Shown piece by piece: positions 1-9,588 of a DNA stretch of 64,000 bases. How positions within the stretch are numbered: the first letter of the stretch is position 1; every line of letters starts with the position of its first letter. The position numbers and the translations under genes were made by a program. The notes below the pieces were generated by a model, which worked only from the letters and a program-made list of their open reading frames with translations, searched no databases and was not told where the DNA came from. This stretch comes from Anticarsia gemmatalis. Taxonomy: Eukaryota > Arthropoda > Insecta > Lepidoptera > Erebidae. The DNA lies in assembly GCF_050436995.1 (NCBI RefSeq), contig NC_134771.1, positions 4,567,501 through 4,631,500 of the forward strand, read 5' to 3'.

Positions 1-51
1 TACTTTTAGGGGTCAGTCGTTGAATATTAAAATAGTTTGAATGAAAATGAG

Positions 52-430
52 TTTTTTTATTTTATTTTATTTTATTTTATTTTATTTTATTTTATTTTAT
101 TTTATTTTATTTTATTTTATTTTATTTTATTTTATTTTATTTTATTTTATTTTATTTTATTTTATTTTATTTTATTTTATTTTATTTTATTTTATTTTAT
201 TTTATTTTATTTTATTTTATTTTATTTTATTTTATTTTATTTTATTTTATTTTATTTTATTTTATTTTATTTTATTTTATTTTATTTTATTTTATTTTAT
301 TTTATTTTATTTTATTTTATTTTATTTTATTTTATTTTATTTTATTTTATTTTATTTTATTTTATTTTATTTTATTTTATTTTATTTTATTTTATTTTAT
401 TTTATTTTATTTTATTTTATTTTATTTTTT
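52..430. repeat. (TTTTA)n microsatellite
   Basis: About 75 uninterrupted copies of the pentamer TTTTA with no visible sequence variation. The long open frames through it (FYFIL repeats) are a by-product of the pentamer and not a gene. Confidence 0.97.
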
Positions 431-519
431 CTTTAAAAACAGTTGACAGACTGAACCACCACTGCACCTATGTAAATATATTATTATAATAATTTTAAGC
501 TTTAGTATAAAGGTACATT

Positions 520-1010
520 ACTCGGTTATAGCGCTTTAGGTGCTTAACATAATTCTGTAATCCCCATGGCTGTAAAAATGTTTCGAATGATACCTTATAC
601 ATCTATTTGCCGTACAGAAGCCATATAAATATCTGATATAACGCTCAAGGCGCTATTAAAGACCTACGCAACTCTTTTATAGATGAGTAATACACTAGCC
701 CTAAAAAAATCTGTTATAGAACCTAAGGCATTACAAAAAGCTTATTTACGCTCTTGAGCGCTATAAGCGCAACGCATAACTCCGTTTAAACTCCTTTATC
801 TCCTTAAGTCCCCTTATACAGTTAACGGTGTTATAGAAGATTCCATTAACTCAGTTATACTTCCCTAGGCTGTCTAGCGATGCAATTACATGCTCATATA
901 TCACTATAAGTCATTAGTTTCCTACTAAACGGCTACTGTCCCGCCTAGCTGTTAAAGGGTTTTTTAAATAGCTAGTATACAACTTATAGAGAATTGTACA
1001 GCATTTGAAC
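520..1010. other. Unclassified region with recurring TTATAG-like motifs
   Basis: Non-coding DNA in which short motifs such as GTTATAG, CCTAAGG/CCTAGG and GCGCTATAA recur irregularly. It could be a decayed repeat. No terminal repeats or reading frame are evident. Confidence 0.25.
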
Positions 1011-3060
1011 GACTCTTATGCAACTATCAGGCTGTATAACGACTGTATAAGCAGCTTGTGTGCTAGTTGGGTAATTATTAACACTTTTAAAGTTACCGTC
1101 CATAACCAAGAATATTTAAAAATATTACTTTTTCATGACATTACTAGCGTTAAGTTAATTTCAGTTAAAATTTTTAAGTTTCTTTAGAAGAAATCTTTTA
1201 CATTAAAGTGACATTACATGTTGTTTAAATGACTAAATGCTTTACTATAACAAGGAATCCAAAAAGTGAAATCCTAGATGACATAATTGACACTTTGGCC
1301 TTTGGCATAACAGGCATAACAAATTGCATTCAGTTATGATAGTTTAATAAACATAGATGAAGGAAATTATTTAAAACCTAGTAGTTTCAAGTGGAAACCT
1401 GTGTATTCCTTAATAATGGGTAACTTAATTAGAAATATAGTTCAACAACTAAGTACAGAGTCTTGTATTGACTTGCAAGGTTCGCTGCTGTCGAAGGTAA
1501 CATAATAATATTTAGGACTTAAAAACCACTGAACTGCAGGAATATGCAGCTTTGTTTCAGCTGTTTGATAGATAGCTACCTTATTTTGAAAATACACAGT
1601 GTTATTAGTTATAGCCACGGCACGCCAAGGCTCTCTAACTCTTTAAGTTGTCAGACTATACCATTTACTAATAATTTAAACATAACAGAGTAAAATAAAT
1701 AGTAAAAGAATATGAGCATTTAGATATTCTATTAAGGCTATTCAAATCTCGGCAGTCAGGTGTAGTGATTTTTCGCTCCGTAATATGAAGCAAAACTAAA
1801 ACAAAATATTTCAAACATCCGCACGTCTGTCTGCTAAACCGTTGTACCGATTGTGATGAAATTTAGCATTCTGATAATTCATGGCCCGGACTCAAACATA
1901 GGTTACCTTTACAAACATTCGCACCTGATAACTTATACTATACTCAAAATGGTAGCTGAAACCGCACGGATCAGCTAGTAAAAAATAAGATTTACATAGC
2001 TAGTGAGTTTTAAACTCCTCTAACTTACTCTAACTGGGATTACATTTAGAAACACATAATTAAAACATTAAACCTAGGGCTGTCAGTAATCGCAGAGAGA
2101 GCGATACTTATGTACTGTACACAGTATATACTGCTATGTACATATTGTACATGCATTCAACTTACAGGATATGTTATATACGGCACGCACTTTTCAAGAC
2201 GAGTGAGCATGTCCATAATCCAACGTTTTTTCTAGCAGATTTTTGCTTTCAGAAGTCGAGATTTTTGCAGGACAGATCCCATAACAATATTATAAAATGA
2301 GAATGAGTGTTTGTTTGGCCTTTCTTCACAAAAAAGGGGATACAAATTTTCAGAAAGGACACAGTCATTTTTTTCTTTATGTTTTAGATCTACTACTTTT
2401 ACCTTCACTTAATGGCTAGAATTCGTTGATCTAAAACAATCTTTTAAGACTTCTTAAACAATAAATATTTTAAAGTGTAACCATAACTACACAGCAATTG
2501 GCTTAGATTGACAAAACAGTCCCTCATTTCAATGAGTTTTACGCATTCTAACATTTCTTAATTAATACCAATTCTCGTAAAAATATAAGTACCATTTCTG
2601 ATTATCCGATAACAGTTGTTGCATAAAATTATTTCGAGTTAAGATGACCAATTCACCATTATGCCTTCACTTCACCACTATTTCACAATTCACCACTATG
2701 TCTTCACTCACACAACCTTTAAAGTCAAAAGTTCAGCCAGTTTGCCACGGCTAGTGTTATCTACGGTGAAACGTTCTCGTTTAATAATTAATGAGATAAA
2801 AAATGTTGGTTAAAAAATCACATGAAAATTTACTTGTCACACGACTTTTCTTCAAGACAACGGACACACACACCAGTCATTCTTAACGAGCTACCTACGC
2901 TCCCCTCTCGCACACACAAACGCACGCACTCATGAACACATACGCACTTTACAGACGGGGGACATTTCAGTGCGTTGACTTATGCAATATTCACGACCTA
3001 GTTCTTCATTATTTTCACTTAAAATCTAGATATTTTTCTTCTATTTTTAGCTAAATAACA
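1011..3060. other. Intergenic DNA, no gene seen
   Basis: AT-rich sequence without a supportable exon. Around 1830-1920 it resembles the 3' part of a non-LTR element (a stretch reading like 'ccgattgtgatgaaattta'). Confidence 0.5.
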
Positions 3061-3066
3061 GTGTTT

Positions 3067-3345
3067 TTAAATAATAACGGCCAAGTGCGAGTCGGACTCA
3101 CGCACGGAGGGCTCTGTACCAAAAAAATAAGAAACAAACGCGTTTATTGTATGGGAATCCACCTTAATGTTTTTTTTTATTTGTTTTTATAGCGGCAACG
3201 GAAATAGGTACATCATTTGTGAAAATTTCAGCTTTCTAGCTATCGAGGTTTATGAGATACAGCCTGGAGACAGACAGACAGATAGCGGAGGCTTAGCTTT
3301 AACCCTTTGGGTACGGAACCAGGGAATAAGGCCTTGTCTATTTTT
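3067..3345 (+). repeat. Dispersed repeat bounded by GGCCAAGTGCGAGTCGGACT and CCTTTGGGTACGGAACC
   Basis: Begins with a CGGCCAAGTGCGAGTCGGAC block and ends with CCCTTTGGGTACGGAACC. Partial copies recur at about 55995-56160 (+) and 58845-58985 (opposite strand). Probably a LINE 3' end or a SINE-like element common in Lepidoptera. Confidence 0.6.
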
Positions 3346-3737
3346 AAACCTAGGCCTTTAACTACCTCCAAGAAAGACTTCATTCAATTAAGCCGTTGGG
3401 ACGTAACAGACAAAAAGCTAGATTAACACATGTCATAAAGATAAGCGAAGACTTGGTATCAAAAATAGGTAACTTTTTTCAAAATCTTTTGACCGACTGA
3501 AATAGGAGCACATACTTTTTGCATGTCATCTTGTTAGAAATAATTGGTCACTTGCTTTAAGTAATCAATAACACCGTGATCTGCATCTTGCATGCCTGAA
3601 AGTTTCTTGAACCAGTTATTGAAGGAATGTAAAGTCCCCAACCTTCACTTGACGAGCGTCACGAAAGTCTTACGTATGTATTTCTCATAACGAGATGGGC
3701 CTTGTAACCAACAACTTTTAAATACATATGTATAATC

Positions 3738-3970
3738 ACATCTTTTACCCACATAGCTACGCAGACACCAAAGAACGTCACTTGCCACGATCCTTACAAT
3801 CTTTCTTCGATTCTCTCACATCCATACATCTTGTCATACAGGACCGCCAGTCACATTGGTGGGTACAGACCAAAGAACACAACTTGTTACCTTACAAACT
3901 TTTCTTCGCTTCATTCACATCCATAAATCTTATCATACAGGACCACCGGTTACGAGTACTACGTACCTGA
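3738..3970 (+). repeat. Tandem pair of a short dispersed repeat
   Basis: Two adjacent copies of a roughly 110-bp unit with 'ccatacatcttgtcatacag' and 'gaccgccagt/gaccaccggt' blocks. The same unit recurs near 7254-7390, 47195-47320, 47514-47616, 50239-50345 and 57552-57722. Confidence 0.6.
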
Positions 3971-4386
3971 ATTTATAACTACAAATACCTAAGTAATGTT
4001 TCACAAACTGCATATTGAACCAGCAGTAGGTTTAAAGTCAAAGGTACGGGCAAAGGTAAGGCTCCAATTGCGTTTGCCGTCGGTCCTGCATCCTGTGAAG
4101 TCAACTAGTGAGCGCGCACCTTTATATTGACTTGTATTTACACTGAAATGTAATTCTTTACTTTAATATTATTTATTGCGAAAATCTCACTAAAATGTTA
4201 GATGCGAAAGTATAATATTATGAAAATGAAACAGGCGATGCCTGGTGTGGTTTAGTTACTCAATTTATTTATATACAATTACGAGTACTTACCTATGGAA
4301 AAAATATTTGCGAAAGAAGAAAAAAATATTAACAGTAAATTACTATAATTATTTGTCTTTTTAATCTGCATTAAGACAGAATCATT

Positions 4387-4640
4387 TTTAGCAGTGGTTT
4401 AAGTTGGTACTTTCCATGTAAGTGGTCACGGTTGGTACCCAATGACTTTTTCAAGTTATGTGTGTATTAGAAATAATTATCACTTGTTCTACGTGAAGTA
4501 CGGTGAAGGAAAACATCGTGATGTAACCTTACATGCCTAAAAGTTCTTTTACGTCCCGCACTGGGTGGACTCAAGGCCTAACTCCCCCCTCATTCTGGAG
4601 GAGACCTTTACCCAGCAGTGGGACAATCATGAATTAAATG
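4387..4640 (+). mobile_element. SINE family A, full-length but diverged copy
   Basis: Shares the body 'gtgaaggaaaacatcgtgat' and the tail 'cccagcagtgggac' with the fuller copies at 14299-14582 and 42020-42303. The tRNA-like head is decayed. Confidence 0.65.
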
Positions 4641-4889
4641 AAACAAACACATAGTTTAATTTAGATATATTTTTATTACTTTTATGTTACGCATCGGTGT
4701 GAGTGGCAGCCCACTTTCAGTATATCGCGTGTAAAATGTTGTTTGAACACATTTTTCATTGCAAGCATTGACGGAACTCATCTACTCTACCGAGATGAGG
4801 TTCCGGTTCGACTCCCGTGCGTGTTATTACAAATACATCGTCGTTATTCTGCATTTTTCTACGGTAAGGTAAAATGGTATGTTAGTGTG

Positions 4890-5100
4890 AGTTTGTATGG
4901 CGCAATGGTTAAGATCGTCACCACATCACTACCAGTGTTTTGAGAGGTCGTGGATTTGATCCTACACTGAACAAATATTGGTGCGATCCACAATTAAATT
5001 GTTGTTTCGAGTCTGGTTGTTCTTTATGTCCGTTGTTTGTATGTTTGTAAAAGTTCCCACGATACAAGATCTATTTTAGCTACGGGAGTTGTCTTTTAAA
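4890..5100 (+). mobile_element. SINE family B copy
   Basis: The tRNA-like head has an A-box-like 'tggcgcaatggttaag' and a decayed B box. The body reads 'gtgcgatccac' then 'ggttgt..tttgtccgttg' and the end reads 'acgggagttgtctttt'. Other copies are at 6440, 15447, 16712, 38655 and 52025. Confidence 0.65.
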
Positions 5101-5200
5101 TAATAATAATTTAACTGCTGCAATGGTTTATAGAAAACATAGATCGCAAAGTCTCATATTCGAGTCCCAGGTTTAGTATTTTTTCAAGTCGTCATTTTAA

Positions 5201-5441
5201 CCTATACCGATATTATAAAATTGTAGTTTGTTTGTTTGGTTGAACGCGCTAATCTCAGAAACTTCTGATGCGAATTGAAATATTTTTTTAGTTTTGGAAA
5301 GTCTTTTAATTAAGGAAGGCTATATGGCATCACGCTACAACCAATAGGAGCAGGGTACCAGTAAAACATGTTACTAAAACGGGGAAAATTTTGACCCATT
5401 CTCTCTTATGTGACGCAAGCGAAGTTGCGTTGGTCAGCTAG
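5201..5441 (+). mobile_element. Non-autonomous Helitron (Lep1-like), copy 1
   Basis: Family consensus starts TCTATACTAATATTATAAAG and ends with hairpin CGCAAgcgaagTTGCG followed by GGTCAGCTAG, with no target duplication. This diverged copy has an intact 3' hairpin and CTAG end. The 5'-TC...CTRR-3' ends with a subterminal hairpin are the Helitron signature. Confidence 0.8.
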
Positions 5442-5816
5442 TTTCTTATAATCATGTATTATTTAATACCATATTGTCAACGTTACGCCTATTTTAACAC
5501 AACAAAAAACCTATTTATCAAATAATACATAACAAGGAAAATCTTTACGAATTACTAAAAATACATGAGTTTCGAAGTTAACAATATATGTTCTGAAAAT
5601 TAAATTTGATATACCATAGTGATAATATTTACAGGGAGGTATTTACTAACACATTAAGGAATACATAGACTGTCGGTGAGGTAGGTAGCGTTTCCGAATC
5701 TCAAAAGGTCTCGGGTTCGACTGCGTGTCGTGCTAAGTGCTATAGTTCTTTTCGAATAAGGACTACTCTACTTCCATTTACCGGGCACGTTACCAAAGTC
5801 CGGACTATAATTGAGA

Positions 5817-6035
5817 AATATTATAATGTTATTTTGAGAAGACAAAAAGCATTTGATCTGACCCAGGATTCGAATAGTATTTTTATGTTGGATAGCCTAT
5901 TTATTGAGGAAGGCTATATAACATCATGTTACGACCAAAAGGAGCAGAGTAGCAATTATAAAAATTACAAGAATGGGTAAAATTATGACCCAATCTCTCT
6001 TATGTGGCGCAAGGGAAGTTGCGCGGGTCAGCTTG
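5817..6035 (+). mobile_element. Non-autonomous Helitron, decayed copy 2
   Basis: Lacks a clean 5' end but retains 'gaggaaggctatat', 'aggagcagagta' and the 3' end 'gttgcgcgggtcagcttg'. Confidence 0.65.
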
Positions 6036-6039
6036 TTTT

Positions 6040-6140
6040 AAATACACACATAACTTGGAAAAGTCATTGGTATGTGCCTCAAGCTCGAACCTGCAACCAC
6101 TTTTATGGGAGGTACCAACTTATACCACTCAGACTATAGC
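6040..6140 (-). mobile_element. SINE family A head fragment
   Basis: Reverse-strand tRNA-like head. A B-box-like 'aggttcgagc' and 'ataacttgga' block match the head of the copy at 7481-7773. Confidence 0.55.
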
Positions 6141-6144
6141 TTGA

Positions 6145-6178
6145 TATAAACTTGAATGCCTCCCTGTTAACAATCAGT
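6145..6178 (+). promoter_or_regulatory. Core promoter of Kunitz gene 1 (TATA + initiator)
   Basis: TATAAA at 6145-6150 and an arthropod initiator TCAGT at 6174-6178, with the initiator A 31 nt from the first T of the TATA box. This gives a predicted 5' UTR of about 96 nt before the start codon at 6272. Confidence 0.55.
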
Positions 6179-6271
6179 TGCATTATAATATAACTGGAAA
6201 TCGTTTAGTTCTTTATATTATTAGCATCTTTGATTCTTTACTAGTAAGACGTTACTTTAGTAAATATAAAA

Positions 6272-7943
6272 ATGAAATATATAAGTTTTCTGTTCTTTTT
6301 GGTCGCTGCTATTGTAGTTAGTGAAAGCAAAGGTATGTATAAATTACTTAAAATCTAATAACTTTTTGACTTAAAAATGCATTCGTCGTATTGTTAGTGG
6401 TCAACCTGGAGTCAAAGTTGTTCAAGACGCGAGCCAATTGTTGTTTTAAAAGACAATTCACGCACTAAGAATTGTTCTTGTATCGCGAGGACTTTTACAA
6501 ACATACAAACAACGGACACAAAGTACAACTTGACCTGGAACCACAATTTGTGGATCGCAGAAATATTTGATCAGTTTGGAAATCGAACCCACGACCACCC
6601 AATGCACTGCTAGTGCCATGGCGACCACTTTCACCACTGCACCAGGGAGGCCGTCAATTTGAACATGGCTTAACAAATTTAGAAGAAAGGCTAGGCTGAT
6701 GGAATGTACAGTCTCCAGTACACACTCGATCGGCGTGGTTTTTTTTGCTAATTAGGGTTGCCAGATGGCCGGGATTGTCCCGGAATTTTGCGTATAGTCC
6801 CGTGTCTCGTTATTTTACTTTTATGTCCCGGAATGAAAACATACTGGCTTTAACTAAGCCACGATGCTTTTTTATAGGTCATCCTATTAATGAAGTTTTG
6901 GGCCGGAGACCAACACTCTCATTTCGTCCGTGGCCCCAGAAATGTCCCGGAAATTATCGGCCTGAATCTTGGCAACTCTAGTCCTAATCCGCGCCATTCC
7001 ATTATTATTTGCCCAACAGTAGGACAGGTATTTTAATTTTCTATGTGTATTTCAGAAGAAAGATGTTATCTGCCTATTGACGGAGGAATCTGCATGGCTC
7101 ACATGGAAAAGTAAGTATTTATTTATCTCATCATACATACATACATGCATACAGACAAACACACATACATGGATTATGGCCGTTATATGGATACAGGCCA
7201 TAATTCTATAAAGTTTGAAGTAGGTAAAATAGGCACTAAGTAATATGTGGGTACTTTTTCCTATATGGGTAGGCAGGGAACAGAGAACGCCACTTGTCAG
7301 AATCATTATAAACTTCCCTTGCTTCATTCACATACATACATTGTCATGTTGTCATACAGGACCGCCGGTTACGAGTAGCACCTGATCTTTTTGCAAGACA
7401 TCACCGATATGATCTGTGTATGTCTTTCTAGGGCGTCCCCTCCCGGCGTTTCTATTTACAATTTCCGTAAAAGTAAATATAACCCATTATTGTCCCACTG
7501 CTGGGCAAAGGACTCCTCCCGTAATGAGGTAGGCCTTGAGTCCACCACGCTAGCCAAGTACGGGTTAGTGACTTTGCATACCTTCAAAAACTATTCTAAA
7601 GAACTCTCAGGCATGCAAGGTTGCATCACGATGTTTTCCTTCACCGTTGGAACAAGTGATCATTATTGCTAATACACACATAACTTGGAAGTCATTGGTG
7701 TGTTGCCTCGGGTTCGAACCTGCAACCACTTTCGTGTGGGGTACCAACTTATACCACATGGCTATCACTGTACATCTTTGTTAAACCAGTATCAATTTTA
7801 TGTATTATTTTTTTGTTTTTAGATACGCCTACGACGTAGTTGAAAAAAGGTGCAGACTATTTGTCTATGGAGGATGTACTGGCAACGATAACAGATTCGA
7901 TTCTCTTGAAGAGTGTCAAGCTGTGTGTGAACTGACAGATTAG
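6272..7943 (+). CDS. Secreted Kunitz/BPTI-type serine protease inhibitor 1 (three exons)
   Basis: Exons are 6272-6332, 7056-7110 and 7823-7943, all GT-AG, with phases 1 and 2. They encode 78 aa. Residues 1-19 or so form a signal peptide with a hydrophobic core FLFFLVAAIVV, and the rest is a single Kunitz domain. Its cysteines at 24, 33, 49, 57, 70 and 74 have the canonical spacing C-x8-C-x15-C-x7-C-x12-C-x3-C. The FVYGGC motif and conserved F64 are present. By homology with BPTI the P1 residue is Met34, followed by Ala, so trypsin is an unlikely target. An elastase-, chymotrypsin- or subtilisin-like enzyme is more plausible (inference). Single-domain Kunitz inhibitors of this size are known from lepidopteran haemolymph and other secretions. 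The start codon is the first ATG and has an A at -3. The downstream neighbour is a tandem paralogue with the same exon structure. Confidence 0.93.
6440..6660 (-). mobile_element. SINE family B copy in Kunitz gene 1 intron 1
   Basis: Reverse-strand copy running from 'aaaagacaattcacgcacta' to the tRNA-like head 'accactgcaccagggaggc'. It lies wholly in intron 1. Confidence 0.65.
6754..6979. mobile_element. Candidate MITE with GTTGCCA terminal inverted repeats
   Basis: Begins AGGGTTGCCAGATGGCC and ends TTGGCAACTCT, so AGRGTTGCCA is inverted at both ends. TCCCGG motifs are repeated inside. I see no clean target duplication. The termini resemble hAT-type ends. Confidence 0.5.
7481..7773 (-). mobile_element. 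SINE family A copy in Kunitz gene 1 intron 2
   Basis: Nearly full-length on the reverse strand. The tail 'gtcccactgctgggc' is at the left, and the tRNA-like head with B box 'gggttcgaacc' and A-box region is at the right, 50 bp before exon 3. Confidence 0.8.
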
Positions 7944-8055
7944 TGCTGGGTAAACTATTGCGGCTTGTATTAATATTAAAAATGGTTTTAAAATATGTTA
8001 TAGTATTTTTTCTTGACATCTCGGCCCATCTGATATCTGGTATTTCGAATGTCAC

Positions 8056-8061
8056 AATAAA
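8056..8061 (+). terminator. Poly(A) signal of Kunitz gene 1
   Basis: AATAAA 113 nt after the stop codon. No competing earlier hexamer was seen. Confidence 0.7.
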
Positions 8062-8079
8062 CTAAATATTATATCACTC

Positions 8080-8160
8080 TAAGGTAGACTGGAAGAAAAT
8101 TCCCCTGGCATTAAGTCCGCATTTATACAGCAGTATAATAATATAAAGTATAAAATAAAT
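8080..8160 (+). mobile_element. LINE 3'-end fragment
   Basis: Contains 'aaggtagactgg', 'ggcattaagtccgc' and a terminal (AAAT)n stretch. The same tail recurs at 31574-31662. Confidence 0.55.
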
Positions 8161-8323
8161 AAATATGTCCAGTCTCACCGGACTGCTTATCGGACCTCCA
8201 AAACCCAAACTTTCAAGCTTCTGACTACTGTTAACGACTGTCAAAGATCTTTGAAAATGACAGCTGGGACCCACAATTTTTCGTGCCTTCCGAAATACAG
8301 AGGAACTCAGTATGTAGGTATAT

Positions 8324-8473
8324 GATAGATAGCCGATTTATCGAGGAAGGCTATAGGCTATATATCATCACGCTACGGCCAATAGGAGCAGAGTACCAGT
8401 GAAAAATGTTACAAAAACGGGGAAAATTATGATTCTCTTATGTGACGCAAGCGAAGTTGCGCGGGGCAGCTAG
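8324..8473 (+). mobile_element. Non-autonomous Helitron, 5'-truncated copy 3
   Basis: Retains the right two-thirds of the family, including the 3' hairpin and CTAG terminus at 8470-8473. Confidence 0.75.
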
Positions 8474-8523
8474 TGTAGGTATAATATGGTAGTTTAACAC
8501 GAAAGTTGAGACTAAGTCACTTT

Positions 8524-8637
8524 CCCCGTTTTCTGAGGTACATTTAGCGGTAGTTTATCTATTAAAGCGTTTAAACTCATACAAAAAACGCAATTAAATA
8601 CAAAAACCACCGCTAAATGTACCTCAAAAACCGGGGG
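8524..8637. mobile_element. Palindromic MITE (CCCCGGTTTCTGAGGTAC family), copy 1
   Basis: Almost the whole element is an inverted repeat. CTGAGGTACATTTAGCGGTA at the left is mirrored at the right. Other copies are at 27230, 39383, 46996 and 61568. Confidence 0.75.
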
Positions 8638-8934
8638 TTAGTCACTCTTCAGAAAACCTATTTTATATTTATCAGTAAACAATAAATAACAGGGAAAATC
8701 TTTCAGAATTACGGAAAATCCGATGCTTTAAGAACTGTTGATAAATATATGTTATCAAAATGATCTTTGACATAATATGACCCCAGAGATAATGTTTACA
8801 GGGAGGGACTTACCAAAGTATAGAATACTGGTCGGTCGAGTAGTGAGCTAATAGCTGAGTGGTCTATGCTTGCAACCACCACACAAGCTGTTGCAGGTTC
8901 GAACCCAAGGCAACACTTCAATGACTTTACCTGG

Positions 8935-9175
8935 GTACACGATACCCTTCGGTAAGACTGGTTGTCAGACTTTCAAGCTTCTGACTACTGTTAACGACTG
9001 TCAAAGATCTTTGAAGATGACAGCCGGGACCCACAATTTAACGTGCTTTCCAAAACAACCGGAGGAACTCGATATGTATGAGATGGTCACCCATCCACAG
9101 GAAAACCTCGGCAAACGTGACTCAGCTTCAGAAATCGATCCGCGTGGCTGTTGTTAACTAAGTCACGAGCTCTTC
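8935..9175 (+). repeat. Dispersed repeat D
   Basis: Carries 'ggtaagactggttgtcagac', 'ttaacgactgtcaaagatct' and 'atgacagccgggacccac'. Related copies are at 8185-8330 (+), 11990-12240 (-), 12960-13225 (-), 34768-34925 (+) and 45180-45300 (-). It is a high-copy SINE-like lepidopteran repeat. Confidence 0.65.
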
Positions 9176-9183
9176 CACGAGTT

Positions 9184-9231
9184 AGATAACAATCTAAGTG
9201 CATCCCTGATAACTAGTAGTTGTATTATATT
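9184..9231 (+). promoter_or_regulatory. Decayed core promoter of Kunitz gene 2
   Basis: Aligns with the TATA/initiator region of gene 1: 'gatataaac..tccctgttaacaatc' against 'tagataaca..tccctgataacta'. The TATAAA has become GATAAC and the initiator TCAGT has become TAGTAG. A Helitron begins 2-15 bp further on. Whether this promoter still works is unknown. Confidence 0.4.
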
Positions 9232-9232
9232 A

Positions 9233-9503
9233 CTTGCTGACCCGCGCAACTTCGCTTGCGTCACATAAGATAGAATGGGTCAACATTTTCCCCGTTTTTG
9301 TAACATTTTTCGTTGCTACTCTGCTCCTATTGGTCGTAGCGTGATGATATGTAGCCTATAGCCTTCCTCAATATATGGGCTATCTAACACTGAAAGAATT
9401 TTTCAAATCGGACCAGTAGTTCCTGAGATTAGCGCGTTCAAACAAACAAACAAACAAACTCTTCAGCTTTATAATATTAGTATAGATATAATATTAGTAT
9501 AGA
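9233..9503 (-). mobile_element. Non-autonomous Helitron, copy 4, in the leader of Kunitz gene 2
   Basis: Reverse-strand copy with a slightly altered end (CTTG for CTAG) and the terminal TATAATATTAGTATAGA duplicated. It splits sequence that is continuous upstream of the paralogue at 6179-6190. Confidence 0.85.
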
Positions 9504-9588
9504 TAAGTACTTAGAACTCATTTCCTTATTCATATTATTAGAACCGTTGATTAGTTTACAAGTGCGACGTAATTATCGTAAATACAAC

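Noticed and set aside
37..489. 150-codon open frame rich in FYFIL
   Set aside because: It is only the translation of the TTTTA microsatellite.
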